Position numbers and translations under genes: made by a program. 46,199 nucleotides of DNA from JAISFI01 sp031552425 (GTDB lineage: Bacteria > Bacteroidota > Bacteroidia > Bacteroidales > Azobacteroidaceae), in assembly GCA_031552425.1 (NCBI GenBank), contig JAVBMM010000157.1:1-46199 (forward strand), in the 5' to 3' direction. Under the pieces are notes generated by a model. It was not told the DNA's origin, did not search any database, and saw only the letters and a list, made by a program, of their open reading frames with translations. Shown here piece after piece: positions 26,130-34,878 of this stretch. How positions within the stretch are numbered: the first letter of the stretch is position 1; each line of letters opens with the position of its first letter.

Positions 26130-26807
26130 ATGAATGATTTCAAAAAATATGCTACCAAGCATCTAGGAATTAATAGCCTAGCATTGGATCAATACATCCA
26201 ATCTCAAAATATAAGGGCTGACCGAGAGTATCTGAACCCGTATATCCTGGAAGAAAGACAATTAAATGTATCTCAACTAGATGTATTTTCAAGATTAATG
26301 ATGGACAGAATCATTTTCTTAGGAACAGCTATTGATGACTATACAGCCAACACAATCCAAGCCCAATTACTTTATTTAGATTCGAACGATCCGGGAAAAG
26401 ATATTTCTATATATATCAATTCTCCTGGAGGTTCTGTATACGCTGGTTATGGAATATATGACACTATGCAATTCATTAATAGTAAAGTATCTACCATTTG
26501 TACCGGAATGGCGGCTTCTATGGCGGCTGTATTGTTAGTTGCCGGAGCAAAAGGAAAACGTTTTGCGCTGAAACATTCTCGTACAATGATTCACCAACCT
26601 TTAGGAGGAGCACAGGGACAAGCATCTGACATTGAAATAACTGCTCGGGAAATATTAAAAGTAAAAAAAGAAATATATACCATTATTGCCGAACATTCCG
26701 GACAACCTTATGATAAAGTCGTAAATGACGGAGATCGTGATTTTTGGATGAATTCGGAGGAAGCAAAAGCTTACGGAATGGTAGATGAAATTCTTATTAA
26801 AAAGTAA
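26130..26807 (+). CDS. clpP: ATP-dependent Clp protease proteolytic subunit
   Basis: ClpP, 225 residues, the tetradecameric serine protease of ClpXP. The catalytic triad is S130 (TGMAASMAAV), H155 (MIHQPLGG) and D204 (GDRDFW), at spacings equal to those of characterised ClpP. Residues about 1-35 are a longer N-terminal extension than in E. coli and probably include a cleaved propeptide. The gene begins six bases after trigger factor and is followed by a hairpin-containing gap of 65 bp and then clpX. Confidence 0.97.
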   Translation: MNDFKKYATKHLGINSLALDQYIQSQNIRADREYLNPYILEERQLNVSQLDVFSRLMMDRIIFLGTAIDDYTANTIQAQLLYLDSNDPGKDISIYINSPGGSVYAGYGIYDTMQFINSKVSTICTGMAASMAAVLLVAGAKGKRFALKHSRTMIHQPLGGAQGQASDIEITAREILKVKKEIYTIIAEHSGQPYDKVVNDGDRDFWMNSEEAKAYGMVDEILIKK

Positions 26808-26860
26808 AGAGTTAAAAGTTAAGAGTTTTCACTTCAGTGTATTCTTAATTCTCAATTCTT
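26807..26860 (+). repeat. Imperfect 20-bp inverted repeat between clpP and clpX
   Basis: Bases 26807-26826 can pair with 26841-26860: 15 Watson-Crick pairs, three G-U pairs and two A-C mismatches. An extra CAC/GTG pair of triplets sits in the loop (26830-26832 with 26837-26839). It covers nearly the whole gap between clpP and clpX. There is no T-run, so it looks more like an RNA processing or stabilising hairpin, or a small dispersed repeat, than a terminator. Confidence 0.6.
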
Positions 26861-26872
26861 AATTCCAATTTT

Positions 26873-28108
26873 ATGGCCAAATCAGAAGAATTTTGTAGTT
26901 TTTGTGGTAAACCAAAAAAAGAGATCAATTTGCTCATTGCAGGTTTATATGCCAATATTTGTGAAAATTGTGCGGAACAGGCATACCTGATAACAAAAGA
27001 ATCTATAGGAACAAAAGGAAAAAACACACCTTTTATCCTTTCAAACGAAAAATTACCGAAACCAGCAGAAATCAAAGAATTTTTAGACCAATATGTTATT
27101 GGGCAAAACGATGCAAAAAGATATCTTTCCGTTTCTGTATACAACCATTATAAAAGACTTCTGCAACAAACAGAAAAAGATGATGTGGAAATTGAAAAAT
27201 CCAATATCATCATGGTAGGAGCTACCGGAACCGGAAAAACTTTATTAGCAAAAACAATTGCACGATTACTAAAAGTTCCTTTTACAATTGTAGATGCAAC
27301 TGTGCTTACAGAAGCTGGGTATGTAGGTGAAGACATTGAAAGTATCCTGACAAGGTTATTACAAGTCGCTGATTATAACGTCGATTTAGCACAACAAGGC
27401 ATTGTATTCATTGACGAAATTGACAAAATAGCAAGAAAAGGAGATAATCCTTCCATTACTCGAGATGTTAGTGGCGAAGGTGTGCAACAAGGATTGCTCA
27501 AACTACTCGAAGGATCTGTAGTCAACGTACCTCCACAAGGAGGGAGAAAACATCCTGATCAAAAAATGATTGCAGTAGATACCAAAAATATTCTTTTTAT
27601 CTGTGGAGGTGCTTTTGATGGAATCGAGAAAAAAATAGCCCAACGACTCAATACAAAAGTTGTCGGATATACTTCATCTAACGAAAAGAATAAAATCAAA
27701 ACTGAAAATTTATTGCAGTATATTAGCCCCCAAGATTTAAAATCATTTGGGCTGATTCCGGAAATTATCGGACGGCTTCCTATATTGACATATTTGAATC
27801 CTTTGGATAAAAATACTTTGAGAAGTATTTTAACAGAACCTAAAAATTCAATTGTCAAACAATATGTCAAATTATTTGAAATGGATAATGTCACCTTGAC
27901 ATTTGACGAAAATGTATATGATTATATCGTCGACAAAGCCATTGAATATAAATTAGGAGCCAGAGGATTACGTTCCATAACCGAAGACATTATGATAGAT
28001 GCTATGTTCCATATGCCTTCAACTGGAGAAAAAACATTACATATCGACTTGAACTACGCACAAGAAAAAGTAGAAAAATCTGAGAGTAAACGCCTTAATG
28101 TAGCATAA
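26873..28108 (+). CDS. clpX: ATP-dependent Clp protease ATP-binding subunit ClpX
   Basis: ClpX, 411 residues, the AAA+ unfoldase that feeds substrates to ClpP. The N-terminal zinc-binding domain has four cysteines (C8, C11, C30, C33). Walker A GATGTGKT is at 116-123 and Walker B VFIDEIDK at 178-185. The loop that docks on ClpP has VGY at 264-266 where other species have IGF or LGF. The arginine-containing sensor segment KLGARGLRSI lies near residue 365. It follows clpP on the same strand after 65 bp and is presumably co-transcribed. Length is normal. Confidence 0.97.
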   Translation: MAKSEEFCSFCGKPKKEINLLIAGLYANICENCAEQAYLITKESIGTKGKNTPFILSNEKLPKPAEIKEFLDQYVIGQNDAKRYLSVSVYNHYKRLLQQTEKDDVEIEKSNIIMVGATGTGKTLLAKTIARLLKVPFTIVDATVLTEAGYVGEDIESILTRLLQVADYNVDLAQQGIVFIDEIDKIARKGDNPSITRDVSGEGVQQGLLKLLEGSVVNVPPQGGRKHPDQKMIAVDTKNILFICGGAFDGIEKKIAQRLNTKVVGYTSSNEKNKIKTENLLQYISPQDLKSFGLIPEIIGRLPILTYLNPLDKNTLRSILTEPKNSIVKQYVKLFEMDNVTLTFDENVYDYIVDKAIEYKLGARGLRSITEDIMIDAMFHMPSTGEKTLHIDLNYAQEKVEKSESKRLNVA

Positions 28109-28164
28109 CAAAAAAAAATGTATTTTTTTTTTCGAAATGATACTATTATTTCATTTCTTCTGTA

Positions 28165-28172
28165 TAACTTTG
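28165..28172 (+). promoter_or_regulatory. -7 promoter element for recQ
   Basis: TAACTTTG matches TAnnTTTG, 31 bases before the recQ start codon. A hairpin (GAAATGA 28134-28140 with TCATTTC 28151-28157) stands just upstream and may mark the end of the clpX transcript or an operator. No clear -33 element is seen. Confidence 0.6.
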
Positions 28173-28203
28173 TTTTAAGAAAAATAATTCCACGATTTAT
28201 TTT

Positions 28204-30390
28204 ATGGTTAAAAAAGACCTACTGACAGAAGAACTAAAAAAAAACTTTGGCTTTGACACCTTCAAGGGAAATCAAGAAGCTGTTATTCGTAATATTTTAG
28301 AGGGGAAAGACACTTTTGTGTTGATGCCTACCGGTGGAGGAAAATCACTGTGTTACCAACTCCCTTCATTAATGATGGAAGGTACGGCAATCGTTATCTC
28401 GCCTCTTATTGCATTGATGAAAAATCAAGTAGATGCTATGCGTAACTTCAGTGAAGAAAACGGAGTGGCGCATTTCATCAATTCCTCATTAAATAAATCT
28501 GCCATAGAGCAAGTCAAAGATGATATTGTCTCCGGAAAAACAAAATTATTATATGTGGCCCCGGAGTCTTTAACGAAAGAAGAAAATATTGAATTTTTGC
28601 GCCAAGTTAAAGTTTCTTTTTATGCAATCGATGAAGCACATTGTATATCGGAATGGGGACATGATTTCCGCCCGGAATACAGAAGAATTAGACCGATTGT
28701 CAATGAAATAGGCAAAAAACCTTTAATTGCGTTAACAGCAACGGCAACTCCGAAAGTGCAACACGATATTCAAAAAAATCTTGGCATGATGGATGCTATT
28801 GTGTTCAAATCATCCTTTAACCGCCCTAACTTATATTATGAGGTAAGACCTAAAAATAATAATGTAGATAAGGAAATCATCAAATATATAAAAACACAAG
28901 CCGGGAAATCCGGTATTATTTATTGCTTATCCCGGAAAAAAGTAGAAGATTTTGCTGAAATCCTCAAAACAAATGGTATTAACGCTTTACCCTACCATGC
29001 AGGAATGGATTCCCAGACCCGCTCAAACAATCAAGATGCTTTTTTGATGGAAGAAGTAGATGTGATCGTTGCAACTATCGCTTTTGGTATGGGAATTGAT
29101 AAACCAGATGTCCGTTATGTAATACATTATGATATTCCTAAAAGTTTAGAAGGTTATTACCAAGAAACCGGAAGAGCCGGAAGAGACGGAGGAGAAGGTA
29201 AATGTATCGTCTTTTATGTAAATAAAGACCTGCAAAAATTAGAAAAATTCATGCAGGGAAAACCTATATCAGAACAAGAAATCGGCAAACAATTACTGGA
29301 AGAAACAAAGGCTTATGCAGAATCCTCCATTTGTCGAAGAAAAATGTTGTTACACTACTTCGGAGAAGAATATACAGAAGAGAATTGTGGTAATTGTGAT
29401 AATTGTTTAAATCCCCAAAAACAAGTGGAAGCAAAAGATTTATTAATTGCAGTATTAGAAACCATCTTAGCTTTGAAAGAAAAATTTAAAGCAGAATATG
29501 TCGTAAACGTACTATTAGGTAAAGAAAATTCAGAAATAGAATCTTATGGGCATCCAGATTTGGAAGTTTTTGGCTGTGGAACCGATGAAGATGAAAAAAC
29601 ATGGAATGCTGTAATCCGCCAAGGAATGATTGCAGGTTATATTGATAAAGATATTGAAAATTACGGGCTATTGAAAATTACTCCATCCGGTAAAAAATTT
29701 CTTGAAAAACCGGTTTCTTTTAAAATTGTAAAAGATACTGATTTCGAGGAAGATGAAGAAAATCCGGAAATTCCTATCCGTGGAGGGGCTACTTCTGCTG
29801 TAGATCCAGTGTTGTACTCCATCATGAAAGACTTGAGGAAAAAACTATCTAAAAAATTAGACGTTCCCCCTTATGTTATTTTTCAAGATCCTTCTTTGGA
29901 AGCTATGGCAACTACTTATCCGGTTACATTGGAAGAATTACAAAATATCCCGGGAGTGGGAGCCGGGAAAGCCAAAAGATATGGAGAAGATTTTATTGCA
30001 ATCATCAAAAGACATGTTGAAGAAAATGAAATCGAAAGACCGGAAGATTTACGGATACGTACGGTAGCCAATAAATCTAAAATGAAAGTTTATATTGTAC
30101 AAAGTATAGACAGAAAAGTTGCCCTTGACGATATTGCACTTACAAAAGGACTTGAATTTTCCGAATTATTAGATGAAATAGAAGCTATTGTTTATTCCGG
30201 TACCAAAATCAACATCGATTACTTCTTGGATGAAGTCATGGACGAAGATCATGTAGAAGATATTTATCTTTATTTCAAAGAATCTGAAACAGACAATTTA
30301 GAAGATGCTATCTCTGAGTTAGGAAACGATTATACCGAAGAAGAAATTCGCTTGGTAAGAATTAAATTTTTATCAGAAATGGCCAATTAG
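28204..30390 (+). CDS. recQ: ATP-dependent DNA helicase RecQ
   Basis: RecQ, 728 residues, a 3'-to-5' DNA helicase of recombination and replication-fork repair. Walker A (GGGKS at 44-48) and the DEAH box (143-146) lie in the motor. The arginine-rich motif VI is YYQETGRAGRDG (318-329). Zinc-binding cysteines of the RQC region are C377, C395, C398 and C401. A winged helix and an HRDC domain (about 533-610, LQNIPGVGAGKAKRYG) follow. About 110 further residues after HRDC make the protein longer than E. coli RecQ (about 610); this resembles a helix-turn-helix extension seen in some Bacteroidota RecQ. It has its own promoter. Confidence 0.96.
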   Translation: MVKKDLLTEELKKNFGFDTFKGNQEAVIRNILEGKDTFVLMPTGGGKSLCYQLPSLMMEGTAIVISPLIALMKNQVDAMRNFSEENGVAHFINSSLNKSAIEQVKDDIVSGKTKLLYVAPESLTKEENIEFLRQVKVSFYAIDEAHCISEWGHDFRPEYRRIRPIVNEIGKKPLIALTATATPKVQHDIQKNLGMMDAIVFKSSFNRPNLYYEVRPKNNNVDKEIIKYIKTQAGKSGIIYCLSRKKVEDFAEILKTNGINALPYHAGMDSQTRSNNQDAFLMEEVDVIVATIAFGMGIDKPDVRYVIHYDIPKSLEGYYQETGRAGRDGGEGKCIVFYVNKDLQKLEKFMQGKPISEQEIGKQLLEETKAYAESSICRRKMLLHYFGEEYTEENCGNCDNCLNPQKQVEAKDLLIAVLETILALKEKFKAEYVVNVLLGKENSEIESYGHPDLEVFGCGTDEDEKTWNAVIRQGMIAGYIDKDIENYGLLKITPSGKKFLEKPVSFKIVKDTDFEEDEENPEIPIRGGATSAVDPVLYSIMKDLRKKLSKKLDVPPYVIFQDPSLEAMATTYPVTLEELQNIPGVGAGKAKRYGEDFIAIIKRHVEENEIERPEDLRIRTVANKSKMKVYIVQSIDRKVALDDIALTKGLEFSELLDEIEAIVYSGTKINIDYFLDEVMDEDHVEDIYLYFKESETDNLEDAISELGNDYTEEEIRLVRIKFLSEMAN

Positions 30391-30405
30391 TTCCAAAAAA
30401 ATAAC

Positions 30406-30413
30406 TACATTTG
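30406..30413 (+). promoter_or_regulatory. -7 promoter element for guaB
   Basis: TACATTTG matches TAnnTTTG and stands 28 bases before the guaB start codon, only 16 bases after the recQ stop. Confidence 0.65.
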
Positions 30414-30441
30414 CACGCAATAAATTTTAACGCCATCCTTT

Positions 30442-31917
30442 ATGTCATTTATTGCAGATAGATTAGTTACAGACGGCTTAACATTCGATGATGTTTTATT
30501 AGTGCCGGCTTATTCGGAAATTCTTCCGAGAAGTGTTGATCTCACATCCAAGTTCTCAAGAAATATCAAGCTAAATATTCCCATGGTATCTGCAGCAATG
30601 GATACCGTTACGGAATATAAAATGGCTATTGCCCTTGCAAGGGAAGGTGGTATAGGTGTCATTCATAAAAACATGTCGATCGATGAACAAGCCAAACAAG
30701 TAAAGGCAGTAAAACGAGCTGAAAATGGAATGATATCAAACCCTGTAAGTATCAAAAGGGGCAAAAAAGTTTCAGATGCTCTGGCACTCATGTCTGAATA
30801 TAGAATCGGAGGAATTCCTGTAGTGGATGATAACCATCATTTAGTAGGTATCGTAACCAATCGGGATCTTCGTTTTCAAAGAGATATGAATAAGTTGATC
30901 GATGAGGTGATGACTAAAGAAAATCTGGTTACAACCAATCAATCGACAGATTTAGAATCTGCCACAGACATTCTTCAACAATATAAAATAGAAAAATTAC
31001 CGGTAGTTGACGATAACAACAAATTAATCGGTCTTATTACATATAAAGATATTACCAAAGCAAAAGATAAACCTTTTGCCTGTAAAGATTCCTTAGGAAG
31101 GCTACGTGTTGCCGCAGGAGTAGGCATTACTCCTGATACATTTGATAGAATTTCTGCTTTGGTAGAATCCGGAGCAGATGCAATTGTTATTGATACCGCT
31201 CACGGACATTCTATCTATGTAGTAGAAGTCCTGAAAGAGACAAAAAAGAAATTTCCCAATGTAGATATTGTTGTAGGTAATATCGCCACTGCAGATGCGG
31301 CAAAAATGTTAGCTAAAGCCGGAGCTGATGCACTCAAAGTAGGCATAGGACCAGGTTCTATTTGCACAACTCGTGTTATTGCAGGAGTAGGCGTACCACA
31401 ATTATCTGCTATTTATGAGGTATCTAAAGCTCTGAAAGGAATTGACGTTCCTGTTATTGCAGATGGTGGTCTACGTTACTCAGGAGATATTGTAAAAGCT
31501 TTAGCTGCAGGAGCATCTTCTGTAATGATGGGGTCTTTATTGGCCGGTGTAGAAGAATCTCCAGGAGAAACTATCATCTACAACGGAAGAAAATTCAAAT
31601 CATACCGAGGAATGGGTTCTCTAGAAGCTATGCAAAAAGGTTCTAAAGACCGATATTTTCAAGATGCAGAAGATGATATAAAAAAATTAGTTCCGGAAGG
31701 AATCGCTGCCAGAGTTCCATTCAAAGGATTATTATATGAAGTTATTTACCAAATGGTAGGAGGACTTCGTGCAGGGATGGGTTATTGTGGCGCTGCAAAT
31801 ATGAATGCATTGCATAATGCCAAATTCATCCGAATTACTAATGCAGGAATAGCAGAAAGCCATCCACATGATGTAGCTATCACTCAAGAAGCTCCCAACT
31901 ATTCAAGAGGAGAATAA
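30442..31917 (+). CDS. guaB: Inosine-5'-monophosphate dehydrogenase
   Basis: GuaB, 491 residues, which oxidises IMP to XMP with NAD, the committed step to guanine nucleotides. The (beta/alpha)8 barrel is interrupted by a pair of CBS domains (about 95-205). The catalytic cysteine is C308 in GPGSICTTRV. The mobile flap begins with YRGMGS, and the C-terminal part has GGLRAGMGYCGA. It starts a long same-strand run with the parvulin, SurA, OstA-like and mutL genes, with gaps mostly under 75 bp. Length is normal. Confidence 0.98.
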   Translation: MSFIADRLVTDGLTFDDVLLVPAYSEILPRSVDLTSKFSRNIKLNIPMVSAAMDTVTEYKMAIALAREGGIGVIHKNMSIDEQAKQVKAVKRAENGMISNPVSIKRGKKVSDALALMSEYRIGGIPVVDDNHHLVGIVTNRDLRFQRDMNKLIDEVMTKENLVTTNQSTDLESATDILQQYKIEKLPVVDDNNKLIGLITYKDITKAKDKPFACKDSLGRLRVAAGVGITPDTFDRISALVESGADAIVIDTAHGHSIYVVEVLKETKKKFPNVDIVVGNIATADAAKMLAKAGADALKVGIGPGSICTTRVIAGVGVPQLSAIYEVSKALKGIDVPVIADGGLRYSGDIVKALAAGASSVMMGSLLAGVEESPGETIIYNGRKFKSYRGMGSLEAMQKGSKDRYFQDAEDDIKKLVPEGIAARVPFKGLLYEVIYQMVGGLRAGMGYCGAANMNALHNAKFIRITNAGIAESHPHDVAITQEAPNYSRGE

Positions 31918-31989
31918 AATATATACAATTTTTCCACTAATTATTCGTTAATAAAAAGGTATCAAGAACATTATTAATTTTAATTCAAT

Positions 31990-33963
31990 ATGAGAAAGTA
32001 TTTTATTATCCTTTCACTTGGATTCTTTTCTATAATAATCAAAGGACAAGTTAATGATCCTGTAGTTATGAAGGTTAATGGGAAAGACATTAAAAAATCG
32101 GAGTTCGAATATCTTTATAAGAAAAATAATACAGGCATTGCACTAAATGAATACCTGGAATTGTTTAAAAACTTCAAGTTGAAAGTTGCCGAAGCAGAAG
32201 CTCAAGGGATTGACACTACTGCTGCTTTTGTTAAAGAATTGAAAGAAAATCGCGATCAATTGGCAAAACAATACCTGAAAGAACCTGCTATTAATGAATC
32301 TATACTCATTAATGAGTATAATCGATTGAAAGAGGACGTAGAAATCAGCCACATTGCTTTTCCCATTAAATTAGAAAAAGAAATGGGTCAAGATGGAAAA
32401 GAAGAATTATTTCCTTCATCTTTTTTATTCCCGGCTGATACTTTACTTGCATATAAAAAAGCTATACAATACAGGAATCGCTTACTAAAAGGAGAAAAAA
32501 TAGACAAAATTGCATCAGAAATAGAAAAGTCATACAAATTACCCAATACCCCTCCTACTTACATGGGATGGATACCGGCTATGATGATGTTGCCTACCAT
32601 CGAAGACGCAATATTCAATACCCCTGCCGGTTCTATAAGTATGCCTGTACGTTTCAATGCTATATATTTATTATTTCAAATACATGATAAAAGGCCTTCT
32701 AGCGGAGAAATTAATGCATCTCACATCATGGTAGCTTGTCCTGGCAATGCAGATACAGTACAAGTAGAAGACGCAAGAAAAAAAGCTTTTAGTATATACA
32801 GACGTGTAACTACAGGTGAAGATTTTGCCAAATTAGCTAAAGAACTATCTGATGATAAAGGATCCGGTCAACAAGGAGGAGAACTAGGATGGTTCGGCAC
32901 AGGGAGAATGGTAAAAGAATTTGAAACCATGGCTTTTTCTTTAAAGAAAAAAGGAGATATCAGTATTCCTGTAAGGAGCCAATTCGGTTTCCACATCATC
33001 AAACTGAATGATGTGCGTGCAATGGAACCTTTTGAACAAAAGAAAGAGCAAATCATTGGCTTCTTAAGTCGTGGAGAAAGAGCATTCGAGCTCCAAAAAC
33101 CCGGAATTGATGAAATGAAAAGAAAAAGTAATTACACTATCAATGACAATGCATATAAAACTTTAAAAAATATTTCAGAAACCAACTTTCCTGTTGACAC
33201 TGCTTTTCAAAGGAAAGCAATGGCTATCAATGGTGTTTTATTTTCTATCTGGAATAAACCCTATCAAATATCAGATTTTCTTTCTTTTACTGAAAAAACA
33301 AGATCGCCTTATTTCCTTTCTACTGAAATTCTGGAAGATAGATATAATGCATATGTCTTAGATTTGTTGAGAAAAGAAGAAAATAATCATTTGGAAGATG
33401 AGTATCCGGAATTTAGAAATCTAATGAAAGAATATCATGACGGATTTCTTTCTTATGAAGTGACACAAAACGAAGTTTGGGAAAAAGCATCTAAAGACAC
33501 ATTAGGTTTGACGGATTTCTTTAATACCAATAAAGCCAACTATAATTGGGATCAGCCTCATTATAAAGGATGTGTTGTGTTATGTAAAGATAATAAAGTT
33601 AAAAAAGAAGCAACTAAATCTGTGAAAAAGATGACTTCTGATGAAGCTGCCAAATTCCTCACTAAAGAATTTAACACGGACTCGGTTAAGGTTGTGAAAA
33701 TTGATAAAGGACTTTTCAAACAAGGAGATAATTCATATATCGACGAAACCATCTTCAAAAAAGGGAAAGCAGAAAAGAACAAAGATTTTCCGGAATTTTT
33801 CCTTGTCGGAAAACTTTTGAAAGATGGTCCGGAAACTTATTCTGATATTGGAGGTCAAGTCATTTCAGATTACCAAAATTATCTGGAAGAAGAGTGGATC
33901 AAAAAACTCAGGGCTAAATACCCCATAGAAGTATATCAGGATGTGTTAAAAACAATAGATTAA
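31990..33963 (+). CDS. Periplasmic parvulin-type peptidyl-prolyl isomerase (SurA/PpiD-like)
   Basis: An exported 657-residue foldase with a signal sequence (about residues 1-20, ending IIKGQ). The N-terminal chaperone region begins VMKVNGKDIKKSEFEYLY. A degenerate parvulin-like unit spans about 118-232. A canonical rotamase domain spans 242-342, with ASHIMV, GGELGWFG and FGFHIIKL. About 300 residues of unassigned C-terminal sequence follow. It probably assists folding of outer-membrane and secreted proteins. It lies between guaB and two further SurA-like genes on the same strand. The degenerate first unit lacks the ASHIL and GGDLGWF-like residues and may only bind. Confidence 0.9.
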   Translation: MRKYFIILSLGFFSIIIKGQVNDPVVMKVNGKDIKKSEFEYLYKKNNTGIALNEYLELFKNFKLKVAEAEAQGIDTTAAFVKELKENRDQLAKQYLKEPAINESILINEYNRLKEDVEISHIAFPIKLEKEMGQDGKEELFPSSFLFPADTLLAYKKAIQYRNRLLKGEKIDKIASEIEKSYKLPNTPPTYMGWIPAMMMLPTIEDAIFNTPAGSISMPVRFNAIYLLFQIHDKRPSSGEINASHIMVACPGNADTVQVEDARKKAFSIYRRVTTGEDFAKLAKELSDDKGSGQQGGELGWFGTGRMVKEFETMAFSLKKKGDISIPVRSQFGFHIIKLNDVRAMEPFEQKKEQIIGFLSRGERAFELQKPGIDEMKRKSNYTINDNAYKTLKNISETNFPVDTAFQRKAMAINGVLFSIWNKPYQISDFLSFTEKTRSPYFLSTEILEDRYNAYVLDLLRKEENNHLEDEYPEFRNLMKEYHDGFLSYEVTQNEVWEKASKDTLGLTDFFNTNKANYNWDQPHYKGCVVLCKDNKVKKEATKSVKKMTSDEAAKFLTKEFNTDSVKVVKIDKGLFKQGDNSYIDETIFKKGKAEKNKDFPEFFLVGKLLKDGPETYSDIGGQVISDYQNYLEEEWIKKLRAKYPIEVYQDVLKTID

Positions 33964-33969
33964 AACTCC

Positions 33970-34013
33970 ACCCGAGAGATTGTTACAAATCAAACAAACT
34001 CTCGGGTTTATTC
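33970..34013 (+). terminator. Stem-loop between the parvulin gene and the SurA-like lipoprotein gene
   Basis: ACCCGAGAG (33970-33978) pairs with CTCTCGGGT (33999-34007). After one mismatch the stem continues for five more pairs. The tract that follows is TTTATTC, only moderately T-rich. It could be a partial terminator that lowers expression of the downstream genes, or an RNA-stabilising hairpin at the 3' end of the parvulin message. Confidence 0.55.
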
Positions 34014-34018
34014 ATCAT

Positions 34019-34873
34019 ATGAAGTATTTTTCAGCCATTATTATCATATTTCTTTTTTGTTCTTGTAATAAAACTACGAATTCCTCTCTCGAGAAAGAAG
34101 GAATCATCCAAGTAGGAGAACACATATTAACAGAACAAACATTGAAAGAACATCTTCCTGAAGGGATAAACTCAAAAGACAGCTTGATTTTAGCCGAAAG
34201 TTATATCGAAACATGGATAAAAGAAAACCTGATGTATGATTTGGCCCAAAACAACCTAAGTAATGAAGAAGAAATTGATCAATTAGTAGAAAATTACCGT
34301 AAATCATTAATTACATACCAATACCAAGAAAAGCTCATCAATGAAAAAATGTCAGAAGAAATTTCTGAAGAAGAAATAAAAGATTATTACGAAAAACATG
34401 CGGACAAAATTAAATTGGAAACTACCCTTATTAAAGGATTATTTCTAAAAGTTCCAGCAGATGCTCCCCAAATTAACAAAATTAAAGAATGGTATAAATC
34501 TCCGTCAATCAAAGACTTGGAAAATATTGAAAAATACAGCCTACAAAATGCCGTAAATTATGATTACTTTTACGACCATTGGGTAAAATTAGACGATATT
34601 ATTCGGTTATTTCCGCCTACATGGACTAATCCAACAGCGATGCTTAAACAACAAAGGCAAATAGAAATAGAAGATAGTATTTTTTGTTACCTATTAAATG
34701 TAAAAGAAGTTCTTTTTGCAGGAGAAAAAGAACCTTATGAATATGCAAAATCAAATATCAAAGAAATGATCGTTAATCAAAAAAGATTGGAATTTCTTCA
34801 AAAATTTGAAAATGATTTGTATAAAACAGCTGTAAACAAAGGCATGGTTAAACGATTAAAAAAACAAAACTAA
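34019..34873 (+). CDS. SurA-like periplasmic lipoprotein lacking a rotamase domain
   Basis: A 284-residue lipoprotein (lipobox LFCSC, with the lipidated Cys at 16 or so) from the ATG at 34019. That start gives a clean signal peptide and lies outside the hairpin; an ATG-less extension to 33980 would not. The middle part resembles SurA_N/PpiC N-terminal chaperone segments (AESYIETWIKENLMYDLA, then SEEEIKDYYEKHADK). The expected parvulin fold with GGxLGxF-type residues is not visible. It lies between two parvulin-type genes and just six bases before surA, so I infer a helper in outer-membrane protein folding. The family name is not certain. Confidence 0.8.
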   Translation: MKYFSAIIIIFLFCSCNKTTNSSLEKEGIIQVGEHILTEQTLKEHLPEGINSKDSLILAESYIETWIKENLMYDLAQNNLSNEEEIDQLVENYRKSLITYQYQEKLINEKMSEEISEEEIKDYYEKHADKIKLETTLIKGLFLKVPADAPQINKIKEWYKSPSIKDLENIEKYSLQNAVNYDYFYDHWVKLDDIIRLFPPTWTNPTAMLKQQRQIEIEDSIFCYLLNVKEVLFAGEKEPYEYAKSNIKEMIVNQKRLEFLQKFENDLYKTAVNKGMVKRLKKQN

Positions 34874-34878
34874 ATATA

